From positions 254,647,582 through 254,711,581 of the forward strand of contig CP136061.1 of assembly GCA_032622095.1 (NCBI GenBank): 64,000 bases of DNA. Direction: 5' to 3'. The DNA comes from Siphonodentalium dalli (taxonomy: Eukaryota; Mollusca; Scaphopoda; Gadilida; Siphonodentaliidae). Below, one piece after another: positions 33,551-44,623 of the stretch. The first letter of the stretch is position 1; each line of letters opens with the position of its first letter. The notes under the pieces were generated by a model. It was given only the letters and a program-made list of their open reading frames with translations. It was not told the DNA's origin and ran no database searches. The position numbers were made by a program, and so were the translations under genes.

Positions 33551-34369
33551 TAGGCCCCTGCGAATCAGATTTTTTCTATCGAATACCGAATCGAATCAGG
33601 TAAATTGTATTCGATTTTGAATCGAATTCGAATAGAATCAGACATTGTGTTGAAATGTGAGGAGTTCATAAACAAAAGTAAATACTAATGAGAGAATTCA
33701 TCTACATACCGGCATTAATCCCTTGTGTGGGTTGTGGGATTGTCAACCAGAACTGATTCATTTTATCCACGGAAACAGCCGAATATGGACGATGTAATAC
33801 GGAAATAAGTTGGGTTTACTCAAAATCGGGAATGACACATCGGAACGAGTCATTTGCACCGCTGGTGGTGGTTGTTGTAGCTATATAAAAATATCTATGT
33901 TATAATTGATATCTCAACTTTTGTGTCCGACTAAAAGGTTCAAGGAACAGTCATGCTGTGAGCATAAGATTATAATCAAATGGCGATATCAATTCAAATC
34001 TTGATAGTGGGAAGCATATTTAATAGCTCAAAGACTAGTATGCCGATATGTGGGGCAGAAAATAAATTGATTCAACAATACCATCGTTATCTAAAGGTGC
34101 TCAGAGTCATCACCCTTGTTTCTAGCATTATAGACCCCACGTGACGGCACAATAGTGTTATTCCGTCAACGGGCGAGCCGACGAATCGTGTGTGTGCGAC
34201 AGGAAACTGGTAAAAACGCTGAATGTAAACGACATCATTTGACTCAACCTTCGACGAGAATGCCGCGAGATATTCGAAAACAACGTCAACAAGATTCGAA
34301 ATAAAATAAAATCGAATCGCACGAACGATTCGAAATTTCGAATCGAATTCGAATATTCACAGGGCCCTA
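33551..34369. mobile_element. hAT-like non-autonomous element with 8-bp target duplication
   Basis: Flanked by perfect CAATAAAT copies (33543-33550 and 34370-34377). Terminal inverted repeats TAGGCCCCTGCGAAT and ATTCACAGGGCCCTA. The ends are rich in ATCGAATTCGAA words. The 8-bp duplication and TAGGG-type ends are characteristic of hAT elements. At 819 bp with no transposase frame, it is non-autonomous. It lies in the intron between exons 2 and 3. Confidence 0.9.
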
Positions 34370-34384
34370 CAATAAATATACTTT

Positions 34385-34891
34385 AAAGGTGGATTATCTC
34401 TTTGTAAACATGTATTATAGTTACCGGGGTACCGGTATAAAATATTAGATCTGAATCAAAGACTCCTGCCTGGAAATGCTTCTATCGATTAATGTTCATT
34501 TTATTTCGAATATTTTCTGGTCTAAAAGGGTGTGGTTGTTTAGCTAACGAACAATAGTGGTTACTGTTAACAGAGACCAGAAATGTTATAGTGTAATTTT
34601 GCCACAAATAAACATTAATTATACTCATTATCGCTTATAACTATGGAATGAAACAATACAACCAATCAATCTGGGACATTTGACGTTCGGTACGTAACCA
34701 TAGGAACAGCCTAGTGCTCTCTATCGCTATATGGTATCACCCGAATGGTCTGTTCTAAAAATAGACAAATAAATGGTCCCAATAAAATATTCGAAATAAA
34801 ATCAATATTATTTGATAGAAGCCTTTCCGGACAGGGGTCTTCAGTTCATATTTATTATTTTATACCCACGCAACTATTTCAAATTTGTTAT
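34385..34891. mobile_element. Truncated copy of the TTAAAGRTGGATTATCTC element
   Basis: The left end TTTAAAGGTGGATTATCTC and inner words (CAAAGACTCCTGCC, CGGACAGGGGTCTTCAG) match the complete element at 51707-52763. Its right end is missing where the TTAA element at 34892 begins. Confidence 0.65.
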
Positions 34892-35504
34892 TTAACCCTT
34901 TCAGTGCCAAGTCCGATTTTTGTATCAACCCATATACCCTGTGCCAATGCATTCTCTCATATATGCGAGTCGACCATAGGTCGCCTCGCATATATAAGAG
35001 AATGCATTGGCCTAACAATTTTTCATCATTTGTTATTATTTTTTACAATATTTTACAATTTTAATAATTTTTTCTTATATTCTTTAACAGACTTATTTTG
35101 TAGGTTTAGTGCCAGGGAATCTTACGTTTTTCATGGGCACCAAAATTACTACTATGAATACCGGTACTTGGTGATAGTTTTGAGTTAACATGCCCCTAAG
35201 GTTTTATCTAGTTTGTTTTTAAATTCGCTATAGCATGCTTAAGCATACCCAAAAAAATTCAACCCCAAAAAAAAATCTAAAAACAAAACAAACAAAAAAT
35301 GCTATTTTGTATTATTATTTGTGACATTGTATAACAATTTTTATCATTTATTTAATTTTTCTTACATCTTTAACAATTATAAAAAATAATATAAAATTTG
35401 TCAGGCCAAGGATTGTCTATGGGCGACTCGCATATATAAGAAGAGAATGCATTGGCACAAGGTTTTCACAAAATTTCAGGAAGCTCCAGTCATGAAAGGG
35501 TTAA
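34892..35504 (+). mobile_element. Composite TTAA element: type B left end, type C right end
   Basis: Starts TTAACCCTTTCAGTGCCAAG (type B) with a hairpin and the B inner module (GCCAGGGAATCTTACG, TGATAGTTTTGAGTTAACA). It lacks the B right end and instead ends with a single arm and the type C terminus CCAGTCATGAAAGGGTTAA at 35504. It may be a fusion of two neighbouring elements by deletion, or a hybrid mobile unit. Confidence 0.75.
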
Positions 35505-35752
35505 AGCATCATTTATTATATCATCAAACTCTCGAAGAGAATCGGGTTTATACTGGATTGACCTTGTCCATCCGTCCAGACTTTATCCCTCTGTTTTTCT
35601 GTTGGTCCATCTGGGCTGATATCTCAAACACCTGTTGTCGGATCTAAATGAAATATGGTATGGATGTTCACTACTATGGGGGCATTCAACAGAGTGTTCA
35701 ATCGTTTTTTTCCGGATTTTCCTTTCTAAGGTTATTCATCTTTTTCATTCAG

Positions 35753-36604
35753 GTGAGCTCCTTGGAGCTGGAGATGGTAATATTGTTTATCAGTATACCT
35801 GCAAGCTTGATGACTCAGGTGGAATGAATTATTCTATAATCGGTACAACTGACCAATTGACTCATCAGTTGGAAGGTGATGATGTAATCGAGACAAGAAC
35901 TCAAGAATCAGTTGATGAGGAATCAAATAAATCTTCGCTACACACGGAGATCAAAACTGAAAACGATTTTGACAAACCCGTTTCTGAACTAACACATACT
36001 AGTAGTTCTAATCACGTAGACACTTGCAATGAAGTTATTGAAAATTCTGTGTCGGAAGTGCAGATAATTAGAACTATAACTCATGATTCATCTGTGCCTC
36101 TATATGAACACTCTACAGAAGACGAACAAGGTCAAATCAATGAAGAATTGACGAATAATGAACCGAACATTGTACATGTTCATGTAGTATCCTCCTCTGA
36201 CAGCATACCGATAGATGTGGTATCTACAGACAGCATACCGGTACATGTAGTGACACATATACCTGATGATAATACAGGCCACGCTCACGTTGAAGAACAG
36301 ACGATGCATTCGACTGAGAGTTTGAACAATGATGGAACATCTGCTGATCTCATTAATGGTGGAAAAAGTTTACTGGGAAATTGTTCATCTGTTGGTACAG
36401 TAGGGGATTCTGGGAAGATAACTGTGCGTGTGCTGAAGCAAGAGAGGAAGATAAAGTTTGAACCTCCGCCCCCAAAGCCTGACCTCTTGAACCCAATCAA
36501 TCTGAATGACGAGACTGAGGTCGTTATAAAAGGTGTGAAGTGTATCATGAAGCGTAATGAAGTAACGGGACAGGTGTGCGCCTATCCTATCCTACCGACT
36601 CCAG
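35753..36604 (+). CDS. AT-hook protein, exon 3
   Basis: The largest exon, 852 nt, residues 142-425. Acceptor TTTTTCATTCAG (AG 35751-35752) and donor CCAG|GTAAGC; phase 1 at both ends. It begins GELLGAGDGNIVYQYTCKLD, then a long acidic, Ser/Thr/Asn/His/Val-rich and probably disordered stretch with a repeated short phrase (SIPIDV / SIPVHVV). It ends with a basic/Pro-rich block VRVLKQERKIKFEPPPPKPD and ETEVVIKGVKCIMKRNEVTG. The last block looks conserved and folded. The lead-in from 35635 in the same frame is intron, as the previous exon's phase shows. Confidence 0.85.
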
Positions 36605-36936
36605 GTAAGCAATAATAAAAATAATGTACATGTACAGTGCATGTCTGGATATAGCGTGTGTGACAATTGTAGAATGAGCTCCCACATGGGTGAATTTAAT
36701 GACGCTATCCCACACGATGGTCTAGCATCAATGAATTCACCGGTATGAAGTAACGGTATAGGTGTGCGCCTATCCTATACTACCGACTCCAGGTAAGCAA
36801 TAATTAAATAAGGTACATGTATGGTACAGTACATTGTGGGGGGCAAGTCTGGATATGGTGTATCTAACATTTGCTGAGTGAGGTCCCCAGAGGGTGAATT
36901 TAGTGATTCTACCCTGCACAGTGGGCTAGCATCAAT
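36557..36936 (+). repeat. 188-bp tandem duplication of the exon 3 end and its donor
   Basis: ATGAAGTAACGG at 36557 recurs at 36745, and the exon end with donor CCAG|GTAAGC at 36605-36606 recurs at 36793-36794. Each copy ends in a palindromic MITE of the GAATGAGGTCCCC family. The second copy carries GTA TAG in the old frame. Using the second donor would read GTAAGCAATAA and stop at once. Confidence 0.9.
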
Positions 36937-36965
36937 GATTTCACCCTATGGGAACCTCATTCTGC
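36671..36965. mobile_element. Two palindromic MITE copies (GAATGAGGTCCCC family)
   Basis: A diverged copy at 36671-36743 and a better one at 36872-36965, duplicated together with the exon 3 end. Each folds on itself through GTGAATTTA / CATCAATGAATTCAC-type arms. Confidence 0.8.
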
Positions 36966-37157
36966 TTTGGCCTCAACCTCTATGGGAGATCAGATTGAAG
37001 TTCCCCATTTGAAGTTGGCGATATTCACCCATTGGTCACCTCGATTATGCATTTTATCTTCTGCAATTTAGGGGACATAGAAACTGAATAGAATGGAAAA
37101 AGTAACCAAACAATGTTATTTTGAGACTCCAGATACTTCCCAGAAGACAAGATCTAA

Positions 37158-37728
37158 GCAGAATGAGGTCCCCAGAGGGTGAATTTAGTGATGCTACTCT
37201 TGTGCTCCCAATAAACATGCATGCACGTTTATTATTTTCTTGGGAAATTTCACCCCTGCACAGTGCTTATTTGGGTCTGCACGTTTATTAAATTTGAGGC
37301 TATGAAAATTTAAATCAGCACACACTCAAGATTTCTATACGATTCTGATATCAAAATGATGAGCTTATAACTTTATGCATGTACATATTCATGTATATGG
37401 CATACATGTACATGTGAACATTTAAATAATGAATACAACACCACATGACACATACTATATGTATGTTGATTCCTATACGTGACCTACTATAAAAATAATT
37501 TGTATAACCAGGTATGTTGATGTTTTGCTTAAAGTTCCCCCCTGCACTATTATTTGGGTCTGCACTTTTATCAACTTTCAATGAAATTTCCCCCTGCACT
37601 ATTATCTGGGCCTGCACTTTTATTTGGAGCCTGAGAGTAGCCCACTGCGCGGGGGTAGCATCACTAAATTCACACTCTGGGGACCTCATTCTGCAAATGA
37701 CAGACACTCTATTTATTTCAAGGCTTGC
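37158..37728. mobile_element. Palindromic MITE split by a 441-bp insertion
   Basis: Left arm GCAGAATGAGGTCCCCAGAG from 37158 to TA at 37195-37196. The right arm resumes at TA 37638-37639 and runs to CTCATTCTGC (37694) and the outer arm ending CAAGGCTTG. The insert 37197-37637 has imperfect inverted ends (CTCTTGTGCTCCCAATAAA and its near complement) and a reverse copy at 31190-31580. TA on both sides fits a TA target duplication. Confidence 0.8.
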
Positions 37729-37779
37729 TGGAAAATGTTTACTCATTTCCCTGTTGGTCAACTTGGTTGTCCCCTGAAA

Positions 37780-39115
37780 ATTAATTTTGGGGGCCTATAT
37801 AAATCAGCACCATGCGTCCGTTGTCCGTGCATCTGCCCTGTCCGATCCGGTCGTATGCGCAATAACCGATTTCAATAAAAAAAAATTATGAGTTGGTTGC
37901 CACAATATCTTGGACGAATTCGATAACCAGTTTCGTCCGATTTTTCCTACCTGAGTCATGCCACATGCCCCCTTAGTTTGAAGATTTCTCGCCATTTTTT
38001 TGTTGTAAGCGCAATAACTCGAAAAATATTAACCGATTTCATTAATTTTTATACGCACATTTTGAAAAAAGGTCGTATTATGTTATCAGTCTGTCCGTCC
38101 ATCCGTCTAGTCGTCTGTCTGTCCGTCCGTCCGTTAACATTTTTGGTTTCCATTCGATAACTCCAGTTTGGAGTATTTGATCTGAACCAAAGTTGGGATG
38201 TGTATTTCCCAGCTAAAGTTACAGGCCAAGTTCGAATATGGGTTCCGTCCAATTATTTTTACATGAGTTACGGCCCTTTTTCAACTTAGAATTTGACCGT
38301 CTGTTAACATTTTTGGTTTCCGACAACTCCAGTTTGGATTATTTGATCTGAACCAAAGTTGGTATGTGTATTTCTCAGCTAAATATACAGACCAAGTTCG
38401 AATATGGGTTCCGTCCAGTTATTTTTACATGAGTTACGGCCCTTTTTCGACTTAGAATTTGATCGTCTGTTAACATTTTTGGTTTCCGACAGATAACTCC
38501 AGTTTGGATTATTTGATCTGAACCAAAGTTGGTATGTGTATTTCCCAGCTAAAGATACAGGCCAAGTTCGAATATGAGTTCCGTCCAGTTATTTTTACAT
38601 GAGTTACGGCCCTTTTTCAACTTAGAATTTTACCAATTTCATAACATTTTGGTTTCCGACCGATAACTCCAGTTTTGATTATTTGAGCTGAACCAAAGCT
38701 GGTATGTGTATTTCCCAGCTAAAACTACAGGCCAAGTTTGAATATAGGTTCTGTCTAATTATTTTTACATGAATTATGGCCATTTTTCGACTTAGAATTT
38801 GACCACATTTTGGCATTGAAATTAGGGGTACATGTATATCAGATTTTCTTCAAATGTAAGCTCAAAGTATTATCTTATTTTGCGATAGTACAATTCGAAA
38901 TGGCTAAAGGGCGTATTTTGCCACGCCCTAGCTATGCTCTTGTTTGTTTATGAGTTGGTTGCCACAATATCTTGGACGAGTTCGAAAACCAATTTCATCC
39001 TATTTTTCTTACTTGAGTTGTGCCCCTTAGTTTCACAATTTTTCACCATTTATTTTTGTTGTAAGCGCAATAAAAATATTAACCAATTTCAATCATTTTT
39101 TATGTGGATTAATTA
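37780..39115. repeat. Dispersed repeat with 170-bp tandem units
   Basis: Contains GTCCGTCCGTCCG tracts near 38090-38135. Then a unit with GATCTGAACCAAAGTTGGTA, CCAGCTAAAGATACAGGCCA and TTTTTACATGAGTTACGGCC starts near 38181, 38347, 38517 and 38687 (spacings 166, 170, 170). The flanks (GAGTTGGTTGCCACAATATC) occur at both ends, near 37890 and 38950. Intronic, no coding. Confidence 0.8.
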
Positions 39116-40769
39116 ATTTTATTCCTAACCCTGCCAATCTCCGAGTTAGCCACCTTGGAGTTATCCACCGTTTTCGGAGGACACTGTGGTCAGCAACCTT
39201 TTATTTTATATAGTGGGAGACACACAGGTATTGTAGCTATCAATCTGTGGATAGGCTAGGGCTGTGTGTCTGAGGGGAAAAGAACCCTAAAAGGTACCCA
39301 CTGCCCCTCCAGCGAAATGTCTGTACATGTAATATTCTCAAAATCCATGTAATTGATTGATATTGTTTGAATGTTAATACCATACCATGTACATGTATAA
39401 CGGTACATTTTGGATGCTCTCAATTCAACAATAAATTGAAGTAATGCATCAGTGATCATGCCATGGCTTGTTTTAGTTGGCAGTTTTCCATGTACATGTA
39501 CTGGACTGCCTTCTGGGTACTTGACCCAGAAACGGTGGTTATTATGCAGGGTTTCTTCTAGGTGTTGGGGGGGGGGGGGGGGAATGTGGCCGTATTTGGG
39601 AAGCTCATACCCGGCGCCTTGTCAGGAGAAAGTCTGGATGTTTATCACTGAAAGTAGCCATTTCCTTGCATTTGAGACAACAAGCAGGAACATCATTGAA
39701 GCTTTGTAGAAACCAAATTAAAACAGTTAATCTTTCTTTGATCTCAAGTTGATGAACTAAAAGCATACGTACAGTTGATAAAACAACTTTTCTAACAGTA
39801 GCAAATTAAGCGACATCAAACGGCACCGACATCAAAGGGAACCGCGGTTGGCAAAGACACATTGTCACAGTTTGCTCTAGCTGCAGCAGTAACCAGTGAT
39901 AATTAAGTCATGGGCAGAGGTCATGTCATGTCACGTGCTATACCCAGCTCTGCATGCTTTCTTTGTGTTTTGTTCAAGGTACCAATCAAAACAGATTGGT
40001 GTTAATTCAAAAGCCATTCCCCAGACGGTAGTTGACTTCATGCTGGATTCGTATAATGGATAGATAATTTTTGTATTATTTGGATTGGGAATAAATACAC
40101 TGCCACTGAAAATAACTATTAATATTTTAAGTGTTTTATTTTTAATTGAACATTTCTTTGATACAGACCTTGCTTTGAGGTAAAATGTTTGCACTGTTCG
40201 TGGCAGCGACTGCCAGACCTAACCTGTGTTCATGGTTGTAGCTCAGAATTAAGCCCCATACTGACTTACCAATTTATAATGCGCATTCCGAGGGGAAATA
40301 GTGGGTTTAGAAAGTTGGACTTATATGTATATACCAAAATCTACCTACGGTAATTTAAAATGCAAGAAGATGATTACTACTAAACATTTGCTGACAAAGC
40401 GTTACCCAGGATGGTGGAGACAACTTCAGACAACTGTGCACGTGGTCCACACTACTGATCATGTCTTAATCAGGCACCAGGTGCAGGATTCCTAGCAATC
40501 TGTTAATCTTCAGTGTCGGTGGTCACTCGACCTGTGTAAAATGGGGGCTGAGCTACTGGTAGGTCTGTGGCCAATATTAAATCAAGGTTGGGGAGGGGAA
40601 TGAGGCCGCTGGACGGCCAGGCCTGCCATAGTGGCGGAAACCCTGTATTATGTATTTGTTCCTGTAACTGCGGTAAAACCATAACGACTCTGCAGTTAAA
40701 TGTGGTAAAGTCTGAACAGTCATTCTCCTCTAATCATCTCTCCATCGAAGATACTTAAATATACCCCCA
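39116..40769. other. Intron sequence without a clear feature
   Basis: Contains a 14-base G run near 39568 and short dispersed-repeat pieces (TTTTCGGAGGACACTGTGGT at about 39171, GGCGGAAACCCTGTATTATG near 40632). No exon is supported. Confidence 0.4.
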
Positions 40770-41260
40770 TTCCAAAAGATGGGGGTACACTGGATTACAT
40801 GTCCATCTGCCTGTCCAGTCGTCCATGCGTCCATCCGCTCATATATCTTAACCGTGGGTGATCGGATCTCTATGAAATTTGTCATCATGAGGGCTTTCAA
40901 AAGAAGGTTCACTGACATTTTCACTTTCAAGAGTTATCCCTCTCTGTTTATCTGAAAATGTTGGATTTCTGTCCGTCAACTCATATACATGTATTTCAAC
41001 CATGGATTATCAGATCTCAATGAAATTTGGTATACTGTTTTGGCATCACGAGGGCTTTTAAAATAGGGTTCATTGATGGTGTTCACATTTTCATTCAAGA
41101 GTTATCCCTCTTTCTTTATCTGAAAATGTTGGATTTCCATCCGTCGTTTGTTAGAATTGTTAAGTAATTTGTTCATTGATCACATTTTTTTCACAATTTG
41201 GTGTCCAACCAGCCAATATTTAAATTTTTACCATGTGGGTATTCCGGCACCCATGGTGGA
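40770..41260. repeat. Dispersed repeat, ATCGGATCTCTATGAAATTT type
   Basis: Starts with a small hairpin (CCCCATTCCAAAAGATGGGG) and GTCCATCTGCCTGTCCAGTC, then two about 180-bp tandem units (GGATTATCAGATCTCAATGA, AGAGTTATCCCTCT, TGAAAATGTTGGATTTC). Confidence 0.6.
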
Positions 41261-41352
41261 ACCTCTTTGTTTTCAGTCTGGAAGAATTTTCATTTTCAAT
41301 TTGATTTTGAGATGAAAATTAAAGGCACGGTTTGCAATCGCGGTGGGTATTG

Positions 41353-42064
41353 CTGTTAAAATAGTCACATCCATACCACCATAAACAGAAAGAATATTAT
41401 ATTATAGACAAAAAATTTTCTTATACCAATCATTAATATCGCATAAATATTAAATAGTATGTTATTGTCAAGTTAGTATGCTTTGTTGTCTAAACAAAAG
41501 CCAAAAACATTACAGAACCTGGCTTTTGTTTACATAACGAAGAGTATGAACTTGACATTAACATTCTATTTACGCGATAGTTATGATTGGTATAAGAACA
41601 AAATTTATCTATATTTTAATATTATTCTCTTCAGACCAAAACAAAAATACAAATACATGTGTTTAGGGTTTCCCTACCTACCCTAGAAAAAGGTGCCTAC
41701 CCAAAACGTTTTTTGGACTGTAGATAATTTTGTGTGTGCACATTTGGTCAGTGGGAAGGGCATCGAAAGGTATCTTACCCATTTTCAAACCTCTCCTATA
41801 AAAAAGATTTAGATGTTTTATTAGTCTAGTGCTGACTAATTCAAGATTAACAATATTTAGTATTGAACCTTTCAATTAATTTGAATTGTGAAGCTTTCTA
41901 GATTGAATTATCAATGACCCAATGGAATTCAGAATAAAAAACATTTAAAAAATAAAAATTCCCTACCTACCTACCCTAATTATTTTGGACCATGACCCTA
42001 AATACAGGTATTTTTTGTTTTGGCCTTATGAAAGTTTTAACGAGTGTGACTATTTTAATAGCAC
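41353..42064. mobile_element. TIR element with a second TIR element nested inside
   Basis: Outer ends TGCTGTTAAAATAGTCACA (41353) and GTGTGACTATTTTAATAGCA (to 42064) are inverted. Inside, about 41633-42026, a second unit has ends GACCAAAACAAAAATAC / TATTTTTTGTTTTGGCC and repeated CCCTACCTACC words. Part of the outer element (GCGATAGTTATGATTGGTA) also occurs near 24430. Confidence 0.65.
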
Positions 42065-42174
42065 GAAGGCCAGCCATGCCTTTAAGTGTTGGCTCAGTAT
42101 GAACGATGGTAACTATTGACGATGGTCAACTTGAGTATTGATAAATTAACCATTTTAATAACTTTTTATTTTAG

Positions 42175-42297
42175 GCAAAAGGAAAAGGGGTAGACCAAGA
42201 AAAGAGCCAAACTCACGAGAAACCAAAGTGGTTTCAGATCCAAGAAAGATGAAGATAGTTCCAGCTGCTGAGGGTTTATTAGAACTCTCTAATATCG
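42175..42297 (+). CDS. AT-hook protein, exon 4 (first AT-hook)
   Basis: Acceptor TTTTTATTTTAG, donor ATCG|GTAAGA, 123 nt, phase 1 in and out, residues 426-466. It opens with GKRKRGRPRKEP, a textbook AT-hook (core GRP flanked by Arg/Lys, residues about 428-436), then SRETKVVSDPRKMKIVPAAE. The hook starts exactly at the exon border, as in exons 5 and 7. Confidence 0.88.
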
Positions 42298-42321
42298 GTA
42301 AGAAATCGGGGTTGGGGGTGG

Positions 42322-42351
42322 CAAGCCTTGAAATAGTGTGTCTGTCATTTG
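42322..42351. repeat. Solo end of the GAATGAGGTCCCC palindromic element
   Basis: CAAGCCTTGAAATAGTGTGT plus CTGTCATTTG equals the outer arm of the full element at 53128-53268, 25 bp after exon 4. The rest of the element is absent. Confidence 0.65.
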
Positions 42352-42498
42352 AGATCAGTATGCACGCTGGGCTGAAAAATCATTTGGCCTATTTTTTGGC
42401 CAATTCTGATATATTTTGGGAAAATTTAAAAACTTTGGCCAAATTAAATGATCATTTTCTGGTTTTCAATTTTATTTTCAATTAATGAATATTTTTGT

Positions 42499-43754
42499 GT
42501 CGGAAATATGGCTTGTTGCCATTCATCGGAAATAGTGTTCAAACGATTAGTCGACAAATAATCGTCGACGCTGGTTTTTCGGGTAATCGACTCTAACTTC
42601 CACAGTCGACTAGTCGAAATACAGTATCTAATCTCATCAGCTGGCCTTGACAATGCATGGTTTCACTAAATGTGGGTCAGAAAAGCAGCAAAGATAGCTA
42701 GTCTATGTTCAAGAAGCTTTCCAAAGTCCAAACATATGTCCTAATGTCGAGCTTGACATAGAACTACGCCGAAATTCGCCAATGCGATAATTCAAGTTAA
42801 CCATTATCATTACAAGAGCAGTAACTCTATATTTGACTTCTAAAAAGTACGTGGTCCATAAACAGTAAATATTAGGTCGCGGCGTACTTGACCGACGTCT
42901 CACGCATGTTCCAGGTTAATGCCACGTGGTCTTTGCATTGCGTCATTTAGTTTCTACGCTCGCGCACATTTCATACTCCCTATACCGCGGACGCAAAAAT
43001 TCGTAGTGCGCATTTCTAACCAACACAGGTAAAGAGGGAGGGGTTTCCACAAAAGTGTTCGTCGACACTAACTGAGTCTAACTCTCTGCTTGCTACGTAC
43101 GCCTTACGGAAGTTATGGCAACTTACAAAGTAGGCCTATGTACACATCGTATATATAATCATTAATAATTATAATGTGTGTCACACAGTATGTGTGCCAC
43201 ACAGTGTGTGTGCACGTTTTCTTTTGTTTTGTTTTTTATTTTGAGCTGACTCTGAGACTGAGTATCGTTTATTTTCTATACACTGGCAGGGAAGTATTTA
43301 TTTGATTTCATGATTAACAGAAAATCCCTCAATTATTTCCTCAATTATTTATTCTCATTATCATCGTAGATTCGTAGGGAACTTATTTGCGATCGGTGGG
43401 TTTCTAGAGCACCGGTTCATTTGCAACAAAACCACGTGACGTGTCACGTGATTCAATTCTCCGATCACAGTAGAGTGTAAATAGTGTGATGATGGCACGG
43501 AATTTGTAATTTTCTTTCACATGTGCTTCATTAGTATAAGGTTGGTGATGTATTTGGCCGACTAGTCGACGTCGACTCGACTTTTGGTGTTCGACTAGTC
43601 GACTCCAGAATCCCAGAGTCGTTTGAACACTAATCGGAAAGCTCTCACTGAGAGATTGACGATGAATGGCAACAAGCCATATTTCCGACTAAATCCTGAA
43701 AAGTTACCCACAATTCTGCTGTGGTTAAGAAGTTGATTATTTAGGGCATTACTG
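42499..43754. mobile_element. TACAGTAATGCC palindromic element interrupted by a hAT element
   Basis: TCGGAAATATGGCTTGTTGC before and its complement after the hAT insertion fold together, ending TTAGGGCATTACTGTA. Better copies are at 53994-54162 and 61763-61975. The left outer end is lost in this copy. Confidence 0.75.
42533..43632. mobile_element. hAT-like element with 8-bp target duplication ATCGGAAA
   Basis: Perfect ATCGGAAA flanks (42525-42532 and 43633-43640) and inverted ends TAGTGTTCAAACGATTAGTC / GTCGTTTGAACACTA, with inner CGACTAGTCGACT words. 1100 bp, no transposase frame. Confidence 0.9.
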
Positions 43755-43915
43755 TAGCAGATGATTATACTTTAAATTTGATTGTCGCTTCTGTTACAAA
43801 ATCAATTTGGGTTATTGAATTAGATTTTAAATAATCGCCATTATGTAATGCTACTGATTCAAACTTATACAACTTTGTACTTCTGTCAATAAAGCATTCT
43901 GATTCTGTAGCATTA

Positions 43916-44200
43916 AGGATCCTGTGCCAGTGCATTCTCTAATATATACCCTGCTGGACAAAACAAGTGTCCACTTAACTCTAATATATACATGTTGGGA
44001 GCCTCGCATGTATAAGATAATACACTGGCTTACAATGTCAAGGTATGGTTAACATATTGTCAAGCCAAGGTATTCCTTTATACATGTATTTGAGAGGCTC
44101 ACATATATAAGATAATTCAATGGCACAGGGTTTTCAAAATTTTTCAGTGAAGCATAGTCTTTAATGCTGCACCAGCGCAGCTCCATCATGAAAGGGTTAA
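43916..44200 (+). mobile_element. Type C cassette element, diverged
   Basis: Arms related to CCAATGCATTCTCTTATATA appear as CCAGTGCATTCTCTAATATA, GCCTCGCATGTATAAGATAA and CTCACATATATAAGATAATTC. The right terminus is GCTCCATCATGAAAGGGTTAA at 44200. It lies about 90 bp before the exon 5 acceptor array. Confidence 0.65.
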
Positions 44201-44291
44201 AAACCATATAAAAATCTTCTGTATTTACGTGTATTTCACAAATAATAAATCACTGGGCGAGCAATAAAAATCATATTATTGTACATGTGTC

Positions 44292-44444
44292 TTTTAGGTC
44301 CTGATGGCTTGAGGAGGAATCATATTATTGTACATGTGTCTTTTAGATATTGATGAGTTGAGGAGGAATCATATTATTGTACATGTGTCTTTTAGATCTT
44401 GATGGGTTGAGGAGGAATCATATTATTGTACATGTGTCTTTTAG
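44292..44444 (+). repeat. 49-bp tandem array of the exon 5 splice acceptor
   Basis: A 49-bp unit (TTTTAG, then about 21 nt of exon 5 sequence, then 22 nt of intron ending ACATGTGTC) starts at 44292, 44341 and 44390. The fourth start, 44439, is the real exon. Acceptor AGs are at 44296, 44345, 44394 and 44443. Entering at any of the first three in the known phase reads 18-19 codons to a TGA. Confidence 0.9.
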
Positions 44445-44498
44445 GTCCTGATGGCTTGAGGAGGAGTGGCAGGCCACGGAAGAGGACCAAAATGGAAG
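44445..44498 (+). CDS. AT-hook protein, exon 5 (second AT-hook)
   Basis: 54 nt, residues 467-484: GPDGLRRSGRPRKRTKME with core GRPRKR at about 475-480. Donor GAAG|GTAAAT, phase 1. It is chosen over the upstream copies because it is the only one with an open frame and a basic hook. The first 21 nt are shared with the decoys. Confidence 0.82.
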
Positions 44499-44591
44499 GT
44501 AAATAATGATATTGAGAACAGCTACATGTAATTGATAAAAAATAAATATCTGGTCAAACTTGTTTCAACATCATATTTTCTTCTGTTATAG

Positions 44592-44623
44592 ATTATGAGA
44601 TCCAAGACTTACATGTATGTTAT
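44592..44623 (+). pseudogene. Relic duplicate of the exon 6 start
   Basis: TTCTTCTGTTATAG followed by ATTATGAGATCCAAGA closely matches the exon 6 border (TTCTTCTGATATAG, ATTACGAGCTCCCAG) 2.9 kb away. It reads DYEIQDLHV and is cut off after 32 bp by a TTAA element at 44624. A GTATGT donor exists within it but in the wrong phase, so it is probably not a used exon. Confidence 0.5.

Noticed and set aside
35635-35752. Extension of exon 3 upstream to an ATG at 35635
   Set aside because: The open frame is intronic: the phase-1 end of exon 2 joins exactly at 35753 after a clear TTTTTCATTCAG acceptor.
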